Assembly (NCBI GenBank): GCA_030645915.1
Contig: JAUSNO010000038.1
Coordinates: 1-64,000 of the forward strand
Direction of reading: 5' to 3'
From: Undibacterium sp.
Lineage (GTDB): Bacteria > Pseudomonadota > Gammaproteobacteria > Burkholderiales > Burkholderiaceae_D
Length of the DNA: 64,000 nucleotides
The notes under the pieces are model-generated. The model ran no database searches and was not told where the DNA came from. It saw only the letters and a program-made list of their open reading frames with translations. A program made the translations under genes and the position numbers. Numbering within the stretch: position 1 is the stretch's first letter; every line of letters begins with the position of its first letter. Shown piece by piece: positions 28,775 through 37,195 of the stretch.

Positions 28775-31700
28775 CGGTTTCCTTGTTGGATAGCATCATT
28801 GACTACGGCTTGTAACGTGTCGAATTGCACCGGTTTGTAAAGTATTGTTATGCCATGGCCACCCATGCTGCGTATCATTGACGGATCGGTATCGCCCGTC
28901 ATGATAATGGCGGGTAAATCTGCGCCAAATTTGGCTCTTGCTGCAGCAATCACTTCAAAACCATTCTCACCCGCAGCGAGTCGATAATCAGACAGGATCA
29001 GATTCGGCGCGTCAGTCCTTAATCTTTCCATGAGCTGCTTGCAATTTGTCGCGGCAATCACCTGATAACCACTATTTTCCAACGCAAATGCTAACGCCTG
29101 AAGTACTTGCGGATTATCATCAATAATGCCAATCTTCAATGTGTTTATTCCGGACGGTTTGTCATGCCGCTGTATCGATGCTGGTTCTGAAAATTGAGAT
29201 GTGGTGGGCGGAGCATGCTGAAATTGTTCATTCTCATTCGCCAAACTTGCTTGATCAGAAGCGGTGATTCTTGCATCTTCAACTGAATCATTCTGGTGGT
29301 TGATTGCTGGCGGTAGCTCTAAAGAAAATATTGAACCAGTCCCCAAGCGGGAACGCACGCGAATCTGCAAGTTCAATAGGGATGCCATCTTGCTGACGAT
29401 AGACAGCCCCAAACCGCTCCCCCGGTTGCGAGCCTCATCGCCGAGTTGTCTGAATTCTTCAAAAATAATTTTTGTCTTTCCTTCTGGAATCCCCATTCCG
29501 GTATCCCAGACTTCAAGCCACAGTTTGCCTTCGTATCGACGGCAGGCAATCAGCACGCCACCTTTTTCAGTGTAGCGAATCGCATTGGAAATCAAATTGC
29601 CGATGACGCGATGCAAGAGCCGCTGATCAGAGTGTACGGCGATGCCTGAGGGGCGCACTCGCAATTGCAGATTTTTAGTTGCGCTTTCGACTGCGTACAC
29701 AGAAGCCAGGCTTGTTAGCAGATCGTCGAGGAAAAAATCAGATGGTTTTGGGGTAACCACCCCAGCATCGAGCTTGCTGATATCAAGCAAATCCGTCAGT
29801 AGTTCCGACAGGCTGACAACGCAATGCTGAATACTGCTCACTATATCGCCGCTGTCAGGCGAAACATGATGCTCCAGTAAATTGACATACAACGAAAGGG
29901 CCGAAAGTGGCTGACGTAAGTCGTGGCTTGCAGCGGCCAAAAAACGCGATTTGGCATTATTGGCTTTTTCTGCTTCAGCCTTGGCCGCTTCGAGTGCCGA
30001 TTCACTTTGTTTTCTCGCGGTAATATCTCGTACAAACGCGCAGCTAAATTCTTCTCCGCTATGCCTCACATAATTTGCCATCACCTCAACGGGAATCAGT
30101 CTGCCGTCTTTGGCCCGAAGCAATGATTCAAATTTCATCGAACCCTGCTGTCGGAGCCGGTTAAAGTATTCAGTCCAGTCCTCCCGGTTCAACGGTTGCA
30201 CCTGGCTGATATCTGATATCTGCATCTGAAGCAATTCCTGAGCGCTATACCCCAACAATTGGCTTGCCGCGGTATTAACATCCGCGATACGAGCGTCTGC
30301 CGTTACCCAAATAATGGCTTCTGACGCCCCTTGCATACTGGCGCGGAACAACCGCAGCGACTCTTCAACCTGCCTGCGTCCGGTGATGTCGGTATGTGAG
30401 ACTACGACTCCTCGTTGATCATGATCAAGAGGCGTAACGACCAGATTGAACCATAGCTGCCGGCTTGGTGATTCGTAGCGATACTCCATTGTAAAATCGG
30501 GCAAATAACCGTTGAGTACCGCTTGTATGCCATTTAACGCACGCAGGGCATCATCCTTCATCGACAGGTTCGCATTGGTACGGCAAACATCCAGATAATT
30601 AACACCTATTCCAGCCTTCGACGTACATATTCCCGCCACTAATGTGTTCTCTTCATTGAAACGTATCCACGACTGATTGAGCATGGTGATGACGCCCTCA
30701 TGGTCCAGCACAGCGATTTTTGCGGGGACCGAATTAATAATGGCGCGGATGAATATTTCGCTTTTTTGCAATGCGACTTCTCTTTGATTCAATCCATCCA
30801 GTAAATGATTAAAGGCACCGACCAGCCTGCCGATTTCATCCTCTCTGACAATGGGCAAAGTTTGGCGCTCTTGCCTGTTGTTGGCGATGTCATCGAGTAT
30901 TTTGGCAGTTTCAATGAGCGGCGCAAGTTGTCGCCTTAATACCCACCAGCTTAATAGACCGGACAAAAGGGTCAGTAAGATCGTACCTATCATCATGTGT
31001 CGCTGTATGCGAACTATCGGAGCAAAAGCCTCTTCGGTTGGCAATATTGCAGCTAACACCCAACCGGTTTTTTGAATGCCGATATCAGACGCTAATATCT
31101 CCACACCAAGTGGGTTACGCATTATTTGCGATCCTTCGTAGCCAAGAAGAAATCGGTCCAATGCGGGATTGACACCGGCAGGGGGCAGTATTTCCATATG
31201 GCGTTTTTTTTCGGTTGCGCTGATGATCAAACGTTGTTTTGGTTCCGCAATCAGGTAGCTACCAGTCATTCCATAGGGTTTTTCTGTGAATTTATCTAAG
31301 AAACTTGGCGTACTAAGCCTGATCATGCCAGCCAGTGCACCGATTATCTTACGGTTGGCGTCATAAATTGGCGTTGCCATGGCAAAGGCAGCGTCGCGTT
31401 TATCTTGATTAACCACGAGCTGGCCGATTGTGGATTTACCTTCTTTCAACGCGGCAGTGACCGCCGCAACATTGACGTGTTCGCGGCATAGGTTTTCTGA
31501 CGATAAAGTGTTGGCGATAGTCGTTCCATCGGGGGCGCAGACGAATAGTCCGTTGTTGAACAGTTCCTTCAAGAGCGGATGATGATCGAGCTCTGTTTGC
31601 ATGGAGGATGCTCCTTTGAGCATGGCTTCAGAGGACAATTCGGCATATTTCTGGAGAGATCTAAATCTGGTATTCAACTCGTCATTCAGGCGGGTCGCCA

Positions 31701-31884
31701 CCATAGAGACCGTGGCGAATTGCTGCTCACTCAACAGTCGTTGTAAATCTTTTCTTAAAATTTGGCTGGTGATATATGACAGTGACCAGAGACTCACTAA
31801 AAAAAGGCCTAAGGTGGTCAACGTGATTCTGGCGTGGATTGAGCGCCATGGAAGAAAATTTTTAGTCACGCTAATGTCCCCCAT
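28771..31884 (-). CDS. Hybrid sensor histidine kinase with periplasmic Cache domain
   Basis: 1037 residues: membrane helix 1 (about 18-40), periplasmic double-Cache-like domain, membrane helix 2 (about 293-313), HAMP (about 315-370), two PAS domains (about 375-500 and 510-630), HisKA with His near 653 (AAASHDLRQPLSAL), HATPase (DTGMGIPEG, GSGLGLSIV) and a C-terminal receiver (about 905-1030; IIDDN, LILSDYRL). It senses an unknown periplasmic ligand. The C-terminal receiver plus the coupled lone receiver suggest branching phosphotransfer. Confidence 0.93.
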   Translation of the reverse strand: MGDISVTKNFLPWRSIHARITLTTLGLFLVSLWSLSYITSQILRKDLQRLLSEQQFATVSMVATRLNDELNTRFRSLQKYAELSSEAMLKGASSMQTELDHHPLLKELFNNGLFVCAPDGTTIANTLSSENLCREHVNVAAVTAALKEGKSTIGQLVVNQDKRDAAFAMATPIYDANRKIIGALAGMIRLSTPSFLDKFTEKPYGMTGSYLIAEPKQRLIISATEKKRHMEILPPAGVNPALDRFLLGYEGSQIMRNPLGVEILASDIGIQKTGWVLAAILPTEEAFAPIVRIQRHMMIGTILLTLLSGLLSWWVLRRQLAPLIETAKILDDIANNRQERQTLPIVREDEIGRLVGAFNHLLDGLNQREVALQKSEIFIRAIINSVPAKIAVLDHEGVITMLNQSWIRFNEENTLVAGICTSKAGIGVNYLDVCRTNANLSMKDDALRALNGIQAVLNGYLPDFTMEYRYESPSRQLWFNLVVTPLDHDQRGVVVSHTDITGRRQVEESLRLFRASMQGASEAIIWVTADARIADVNTAASQLLGYSAQELLQMQISDISQVQPLNREDWTEYFNRLRQQGSMKFESLLRAKDGRLIPVEVMANYVRHSGEEFSCAFVRDITARKQSESALEAAKAEAEKANNAKSRFLAAASHDLRQPLSALSLYVNLLEHHVSPDSGDIVSSIQHCVVSLSELLTDLLDISKLDAGVVTPKPSDFFLDDLLTSLASVYAVESATKNLQLRVRPSGIAVHSDQRLLHRVIGNLISNAIRYTEKGGVLIACRRYEGKLWLEVWDTGMGIPEGKTKIIFEEFRQLGDEARNRGSGLGLSIVSKMASLLNLQIRVRSRLGTGSIFSLELPPAINHQNDSVEDARITASDQASLANENEQFQHAPPTTSQFSEPASIQRHDKPSGINTLKIGIIDDNPQVLQALAFALENSGYQVIAATNCKQLMERLRTDAPNLILSDYRLAAGENGFEVIAAARAKFGADLPAIIMTGDTDPSMIRSMGGHGITILYKPVQFDTLQAVVNDAIQQGNR

Positions 31885-32439
31885 GGTAAGTGTGACAAGG
31901 TTAATTTCTTCGTCATATTACAAGGACTGAATAGGATTGAATAGATTTTAATGAGAGTGTTGCAACAAGGCTGTTCTGCTTGTTAACATAGAAAACGCTA
32001 AATAGCATAGCCCTGACACGCACTATCCATGCGGGTTTCCAGCCTATATGGCCTGAAACCCGCATGGATAGTGCGTGGTGGGCATGCCATTTTTAAGATT
32101 TCTATTGATATAGAGGTCGCCTGTGCCCTAGCGGATAGAGGCACGCGGTAGATTTGCATGAATTTTCCTTGTATTTCTCCTTTCTGGGTCGTGTTGTTTT
32201 TTTTAACCCAGATTTTCCATTAGGACAGCGGCAAGTGTGCATTTGGCGGGCTGGCTAGCTAGGCGAGACGACGAAGCAGACTGCATTCTGCTAGGAGGAG
32301 CAACAAAGCTAGACAGCTCGCCGGATGTGCAAATGCCGCTGTAGCGCTCGCACTCAAACCGCGATGGTGTTATTCCCTTGGACGCCATACTCCACCAGCT
32401 TTTCTGCGAAGTGATAGAGGTCTAATGGGAAATCTGGGT
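31885..32439. other. 555-bp gene-free stretch with two inverted-repeat structures
   Basis: No open frame here looks coding. It holds a long perfect hairpin (32017-32077) and most of a MITE-like element (from 32205), both listed separately. The first 130 bp after the kinase start should contain that gene's promoter, but no strong hexamers were identified. Confidence 0.7.
32017..32077. repeat. Perfect 23-bp inverted repeat with 15-base loop
   Basis: Bases 32017-32039 are exactly complementary to 32055-32077 (arm begins CACGCACTATCC). There is no T tract on either side, so it is not a standard terminator. The perfect arms suggest a REP-like or transposon-derived palindrome or a recent insertion. 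Genome copy number is needed to decide. Confidence 0.8.
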
Positions 32440-32440
32440 T
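32205..32440. mobile_element. Candidate MITE (236 bp) with 19-bp terminal inverted repeats
   Basis: The left end AACCCAGATTTTCCATTAG and the complement of the right end agree at 18 of 19 bases. Inside lies a second imperfect dyad spanning 32227-32340, with the AGCAGA/TCTGCT stem exactly at its centre (32283.5). No transposase is encoded; a 61-codon frame inside is not convincing. I see no clear target-site duplication. The right end reaches the stop codon of the CHAD gene, so insertion probably set that gene's present end. Confidence 0.55.
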
Positions 32441-33408
32441 TAAATGAACCGTCTCTTTTGAACACTATTTTTTAATAACTTACGGGTTTCTTTGGTTTCG
32501 ATGCCGGGCATTGAGGCCATGCATGCCCGGGTAAAATGAACATTGCCCGCCATCTCTCCGTCACCCGCCTGCAATTGGGTGAGCAATTGATTGGCAATTT
32601 CCCTATCATTTTTCCGGCCGAGTTCTTCCTGAATCGTCGATAACTCAAGCAAATATGGTTTAATTTTTTTTGATGTGGTGAGTGAACTGAAAAATGTTGC
32701 TGCGTAACGCAATTTTTTTACAACGATACGGAGGCGATGAAGTGTCTGCTGATCACTCTCTTGCCATTGTCTGAGTCTCTTGCGCAGGCGGCGTTGCTTG
32801 CGCCTTATTAATTCTCTGGCGAATTTTTTGATGCGACGTGTAAGGCGACTCTTTTCTTTCTTTGGCATGCCATTGCGCCATTCGCATCCATCCACCCAGG
32901 TATTGCCGTATGCAATCAAGCGCGCGTAGCGTTTTGAGCGGATTGTCACCAGCACGGTCTGGTGTTTCTCGTAGGCCACATCTAATGCGGCAAGCATGAC
33001 TTGTTGCAATTTTTTCTTATCGCCCGGCGTCCCCGTGTACGCACCGATTAGCGTCGGCAATGTCGATGTCGTCAATACATCCCAGTCGCGCGCGGCGCCA
33101 AGTTGCGTACCAAGCCAATTGAGTTCCTCTTGAAGAAAGTCTGGCAGTGTCAATATTGTGTCGAATAAATTCGTGGCGCTGCGCAGGCGGCGCAATCCAA
33201 CCCGCATCTGATGCAGACTCTCTACATCATATTTTTCTATCATGTTCGCGGCGTTGGCTTCAATTTGCCCCAGGCAATTGAAGACGATGATCTGGAACGA
33301 CTGTTCGACGCTCATCCGTTTCGATAATATCAAGGGCGCTGGCGCGACTGCATTCGCTCCACGCTTAATTCGCCGCTCTTGTTTGTTTGGCTTGGCAATG
33401 TTCATCAT
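32440..33408 (-). CDS. CHAD domain protein
   Basis: 322 residues, strongly basic, helical, with the conserved histidines of CHAD domains in LHQMRVGLRRLRSA (about 65-78) and LHRLRIVVKKLRYA (about 220-233). CHAD domains bind inorganic polyphosphate and can target proteins to polyphosphate granules. The N-terminal triphosphatase (CYTH) domain often fused to CHAD is absent. The TAA stop overlaps the end of the MITE-like element. Two ATG codons (33408, 33405) can serve as start. Confidence 0.88.
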   Translation of the reverse strand: MMNIAKPNKQERRIKRGANAVAPAPLILSKRMSVEQSFQIIVFNCLGQIEANAANMIEKYDVESLHQMRVGLRRLRSATNLFDTILTLPDFLQEELNWLGTQLGAARDWDVLTTSTLPTLIGAYTGTPGDKKKLQQVMLAALDVAYEKHQTVLVTIRSKRYARLIAYGNTWVDGCEWRNGMPKKEKSRLTRRIKKFARELIRRKQRRLRKRLRQWQESDQQTLHRLRIVVKKLRYAATFFSSLTTSKKIKPYLLELSTIQEELGRKNDREIANQLLTQLQAGDGEMAGNVHFTRACMASMPGIETKETRKLLKNSVQKRRFI

Positions 33409-33502
33409 GATGTACTTCGGCCCAGTGTTATCTACGTCTGTCGAGTACAGTCAAAAAAAACTCAGACAGTGCTTTTTGCAGGCGCGGGGTTCTTGCTATT
33501 AT

Positions 33503-34009
33503 TTAGTAAAGAATCATGACATTGTCCGGCAATTCATTTTTATTAAATGCGTTTGCGGGAAAATGTTGCGTCAGCAAATGGGTGATCGCATCTATGCCGC
33601 CAAAAGCTCCTTGCTCATAATGTTTGTCATGAAAGGCGACTTCCATGTCGTGGCATATTTTTTTCCACACTGGATCGCCCACTTTGATATCGATGCCGCG
33701 ATCGGCGACGATTTCCACTGAGTGATCGGCCAGCAATAAGTAAATCAGTACACCGTTACGATAATCGGTATCCCATATGCGCAATTGCGAAAATATGTCT
33801 ATCGCCCGCTCTCGCGCACTTTGCTTGCGAAAAAGTAACGCACCTGATAGTGCGACTTCAATGACAAATCTGATTTCTCCGAGATGTCTTGCCTCGCTGT
33901 TTTTGATCCGCCATTCAATCGCATTTAAGGTTTCTTGCGGAAATGCTCGTTTAAAGTGCCAGTTGGTCGAAGTAAGATGGTGGGCGCAGCGTTTTAGGTC
34001 AATCATCAT
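33503..34009 (-). CDS. TPM domain protein, soluble
   Basis: 168 residues of a TPM-type domain (WRIKNSEARHLGEIRFVIE, then YRNGVLIYLLLADHSVEIVADRGI) without signal peptide or membrane helix. The ATG at 34009 overlaps the preceding stop codon by one base (TAATG), so translation is coupled; GTG 34015 is a weaker alternative. TPM domains are linked to photosystem II repair in plants and are unexplained in most bacteria. It is the third gene of a lemA-TPM-TPM operon. Confidence 0.88.
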   Translation of the reverse strand: MMIDLKRCAHHLTSTNWHFKRAFPQETLNAIEWRIKNSEARHLGEIRFVIEVALSGALLFRKQSARERAIDIFSQLRIWDTDYRNGVLIYLLLADHSVEIVADRGIDIKVGDPVWKKICHDMEVAFHDKHYEQGAFGGIDAITHLLTQHFPANAFNKNELPDNVMILY

Positions 34010-34842
34010 TACCACCTTCCAGAAGCACCGCCGCCGCCAAAACTACCGCCACCGCCGCCGAACCCTCCACCACCACTGAAACCGCCGTGTTGACCACCAA
34101 TAAATCTTCCCACGCCACCGCCTAGCAAGGCAAACACGAAGGCAAGGAGACCTGAGAGAAGTGCAATCGATATTGCTCCGGCAAATAGCCAGGCGAGAAA
34201 TCCCATGACCCCACCTGTCACGATGGCACCTGGCAACCGACCAAATATGGCGCGTAGAGCACCCCCAACGACCAAGGCCAGAATAAAAATGAGAGGAATA
34301 TAAGGTTTTATTTCTATCTCATTATTGGCTTGTTCGCGCACGGGTGGCAAGGGTTCACCTTCCGCTACGCGGATCATGCGATTAACGCCATCGGTAATGC
34401 CGCCATAAAAATCCGCTTGCTTGAGCTTTGGCGTAATTACTTCACTGATAATGCGTTGACATATGGCGTCGTTGAGCACGCCTTCAAATCCATAGCCAAC
34501 CTCAATGCGTAAAGTTCTGTCGTCTTTGGCGATAATTAACAGCGCACCGTCATCAACTTTCTTGCGTCCCAGTTTCCATCGCTCAACAACCCGCAGAGAA
34601 TATTGTTCTATCGCTTCCGGTGAAGTAGTCGATACGATCAAGACGCCAATCTGACTACCTTTCCTTGTTTCAAAATCCTTTAAGGTTTGCTCCAGATTTG
34701 CCTTTTGTTCCGCAGTGAGGGTGCCTGTACTGTCGGTGACACGGGATACCAGCTCTGGGACAGCAACCTGCGCAGCAACAAACATGGCAAAACAAAGCGC
34801 CAGAAAGAAAACCGGCGCTTTTACCAGCCTCGCTATCTTCAC
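34009..34842 (-). CDS. TPM domain membrane protein, YgcG family
   Basis: 277 residues: signal peptide (about 1-24), exported TPM domain (about 28-150; GYGFEGVLNDA is typical), two to three membrane helices (about 175-245) and a Gly-rich tail (FSGGGGFGGGGGSFGGGG). The start is GTG and overlaps the lemA stop by 4 bp (GTGA). LemA and TPM genes are adjacent in many bacteria; together they are thought to act at the envelope, but no activity is established. Confidence 0.92.
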   Translation of the reverse strand: MKIARLVKAPVFFLALCFAMFVAAQVAVPELVSRVTDSTGTLTAEQKANLEQTLKDFETRKGSQIGVLIVSTTSPEAIEQYSLRVVERWKLGRKKVDDGALLIIAKDDRTLRIEVGYGFEGVLNDAICQRIISEVITPKLKQADFYGGITDGVNRMIRVAEGEPLPPVREQANNEIEIKPYIPLIFILALVVGGALRAIFGRLPGAIVTGGVMGFLAWLFAGAISIALLSGLLAFVFALLGGGVGRFIGGQHGGFSGGGGFGGGGGSFGGGGASGRW

Positions 34843-35471
34843 TTGCTCACTCCGGGTGACGGTACTTCTGGTGTGCTTGCTGCTTTATCAAAATCCACTT
34901 TAGGTGGAGCAGCAATGGCGCGCTCGTTCTCCACAGTAAAATTGGGTTTAACCTTGTAACTCATGACCATCGCCGTCAGATTGGATGGAAATGAACGCAC
35001 TGTAACGTTGTATTCTTCTACCGATTTGATATAGCGATTGCGTGCGACTGTAATACGATTTTCAGTGCCTTCCAGTTGCGCTTGCAGATCGCGGAAACTG
35101 GCATCGGCCTTTAGCTGCGGATAATTTTCTGAAACCGCCAGCAGCCGGGATAAGGCACCAGAAAGCTCACCCTGCGCGCGCTGAAATTTTTCAAAGGCGA
35201 GCGGATCATTCAGCAAGGCCGGGGTTGCCTGGATAGAACCAACCCGCGCACGCGCATCGGCTACCTGAGTCAGCACTTCTTTTTCGTGAGCTGCATACCC
35301 CCTCACGGTGTTGACTAAATTCGGGATCAAGTCCGCGCGCCGTTGATACTGATTCACAACTTCAGACCAGCTGGCTTTTATTTGTTCATCCTGCGCTTGC
35401 ATTGTGTTATATCCACACCCGGATAAAGTGACGAGCAGTAGCGTCAGTAGAATAAATTTCAAATAATTCAT
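34839..35471 (-). CDS. lemA: LemA family lipoprotein
   Basis: 210 residues with a lipoprotein signal peptide (lipobox LSGC, Cys19) and a long helical LemA domain (NQYQRRADLIPNLVNTVRGY, VTVRSFPSNLTAMV). Predicted to be membrane-anchored, facing the periplasm. GGGAG lies seven bases before the ATG. The -10-like CATAGT (minus strand, 35583-35588) is centred 32 bp from a perfect FNR-type box, the spacing of a class II activated promoter. Confidence 0.9.
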   Translation of the reverse strand: MNYLKFILLTLLLVTLSGCGYNTMQAQDEQIKASWSEVVNQYQRRADLIPNLVNTVRGYAAHEKEVLTQVADARARVGSIQATPALLNDPLAFEKFQRAQGELSGALSRLLAVSENYPQLKADASFRDLQAQLEGTENRITVARNRYIKSVEEYNVTVRSFPSNLTAMVMSYKVKPNFTVENERAIAAPPKVDFDKAASTPEVPSPGVSK

Positions 35472-35610
35472 AAGGAATCTCCCATCTGATTGATGAACAC
35501 AATATCGGCGGTAAAGACATCTTGCGCATTGATCCGATAGACAGTGACAACCTGTCAGCGCTCATGATCTATCTGGATACATTACTATGATTTCTCTCGA
35601 TATGGGGGCG

Positions 35611-35624
35611 TTGATATTCATCAA
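35611..35624. promoter_or_regulatory. FNR/ANR-type box, perfect consensus
   Basis: TTGATATTCATCAA matches the FNR consensus TTGAT-N4-ATCAA exactly. It lies in the 289-bp divergent gap, 140 bp from lemA and 137 bp from the phosphoribosyltransferase gene, and could serve both. The lemA side has a -10-like hexamer at class II distance. Confidence 0.75.
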
Positions 35625-35760
35625 AAAATTGATCAACTGCGAATGTTGAGACGGCGACACGAGTTGCGCATTGACTACATTTGTTTATTGATTATTGTCA
35701 AACGCGGCCTTTCGCTCTCCCTCTATATTGAGAAAGTGAATAGCTAATGGGTGAGCAGGA

Positions 35761-36453
35761 ATGTTTGATCGAAATCGATTCGAGAATCGCGAGCAGGCGG
35801 GCGAGATGCTCGCGCAGCACCTGAGTGCCTATGCCGGACGTACAGACGCAATAGTGCTGGCGTTGCCTCGTGGCGGCGTACCTGTTGGATATGTGGTCGC
35901 CAAACATTTGCAGTTGCCGCTAGATGTTTTTTTGGTGCGCAAGCTGGGAATGCCAGGACATGAAGAGTTCGCAATGGGCGCAATTTCCAGCGGAGGCACA
36001 CGATTTTTGCAAGAGGATGTCGTGCGTTCTTACGGCATTTCAGAACGTGTGATCGATACAGTGGCGCAAGGAGAACTGCTTGAGCTGGAGCGAAGAGAGA
36101 AACTTTATCGTGCTGGTCGCCCGCCATTGGAATTAGCCAAACGCGTGGTGATTTTGGTGGACGATGGCTTGGCAACAGGGTCAACAATGAAAGCGGCGGC
36201 GCTTGCCGTGCGCAAGGCTAATCCTGCCAAGATTATTGTGGCGGTACCGGTCGGTGCTGCAGAGTCATTTGAGAAGTTGAGATCTGACGTGGACGACATT
36301 ATTTGCTTGCGCACACCTGATCCGTTCTATGCGGTCGGCACGTGGTATGTAAATTTTACGCAAACTTCTGATGATGATGTCATTCGACTGTTAGATGATG
36401 CCGCACAGGGAACGAAAGAGCGAGAAGATAAGGTTTCGCATTACCAGGTCTAG
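35761..36453 (+). CDS. Orphan phosphoribosyltransferase
   Basis: 230 residues of type I PRTase fold with the PRPP-binding VDDGLATGST at 133-142 and ALPRGGVPVGYVVA near the N-terminus. The hood region does not identify a base. Family members are often annotated only as phosphoribosyltransferase and occur next to, or fused with, dienelactone-hydrolase-like and erythromycin-esterase-like domains, exactly the two genes that follow here. ATG start with AGCAGGA before it. Confidence 0.9.
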   Translation: MFDRNRFENREQAGEMLAQHLSAYAGRTDAIVLALPRGGVPVGYVVAKHLQLPLDVFLVRKLGMPGHEEFAMGAISSGGTRFLQEDVVRSYGISERVIDTVAQGELLELERREKLYRAGRPPLELAKRVVILVDDGLATGSTMKAAALAVRKANPAKIIVAVPVGAAESFEKLRSDVDDIICLRTPDPFYAVGTWYVNFTQTSDDDVIRLLDDAAQGTKEREDKVSHYQV

Positions 36454-36501
36454 AAATAGCTTGTTGTGTGCAGCATGCACACTTGTCATAGAAGAAGATT
36501 A

Positions 36502-37185
36502 ATGGAAACAGAAATGATCAAAAACAAGCTGGTGAGAATTAAATCGGATGCTGTTGAGATAGAGGGGATGCTGGAGTTGCCCGAGCATCCGATTGGCATA
36601 GTGTTGTTTGCCCATGGCAGTGGAAGCAGCCGTTTTAGTCAACGAAATAATTATGTTGCGGAAGCATTGAGAACGGTGCAAATCGGCACGTTGTTGCTGG
36701 ATCTGCTGACACCAAAAGAAGACGAAGAGTATCAAAACCGTTTCAATATCGCTTTACTGACACAGCGTCTGCATGCGGCAGGTAACTGGCTAAGATCCAG
36801 CGAGGTTGCATCTCTTCCAATTGCCTTGTTCGGTGCCAGCACCGGCGCGGCTGCGGCACTTCAAGTGGCAGCCGATCTCGGTGACGACATTGCGGCTGTG
36901 GTATCGCGCGGCGGCCGGCCTGACTTGGCGGGGCACGAGGTGCTTGAGAAAGTGACTGCGCCAACTTTGCTTATCGTCGGTGGCGATGACACGGTTGTCA
37001 TCGATTTGAATCGTGAGGCTTATGCGCATCTGCATTGCGAAAAAAAATTGGAAATTATTCCAGGTGCAACGCATTTATTCGAAGAGTCGGGCAAGCTGCA
37101 GACGGTAGCCTCGCTTGCTGTTCAATGGTGTCATTGGCATTTTGATTTGTGGAACAAGAACCAACGAAAACTGCATGTTGAGTGA
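36502..37185 (+). CDS. Alpha/beta hydrolase, dienelactone hydrolase-like
   Basis: 227 residues. Nucleophile elbow GASTG (Ser near 113), acid in VGGDDTVVIDLN, histidine in PGATHLFEE, oxyanion segment FAHGSGSSRFS: a complete triad. Substrate unknown. ATG at 36502 has GAAGAAG upstream; the next in-frame ATG (36514) is possible. It lies 48 bp after the phosphoribosyltransferase and 10 bp before the esterase-like gene, so the three form an operon. Confidence 0.88.
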   Translation: METEMIKNKLVRIKSDAVEIEGMLELPEHPIGIVLFAHGSGSSRFSQRNNYVAEALRTVQIGTLLLDLLTPKEDEEYQNRFNIALLTQRLHAAGNWLRSSEVASLPIALFGASTGAAAALQVAADLGDDIAAVVSRGGRPDLAGHEVLEKVTAPTLLIVGGDDTVVIDLNREAYAHLHCEKKLEIIPGATHLFEESGKLQTVASLAVQWCHWHFDLWNKNQRKLHVE

Positions 37186-37195
37186 CAAATGACGA

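Noticed and set aside
32203-32388. 61-codon frame inside the MITE-like element
   Set aside because: Lies wholly within the repeat structure, lacks a ribosome site and resembles no transposase.
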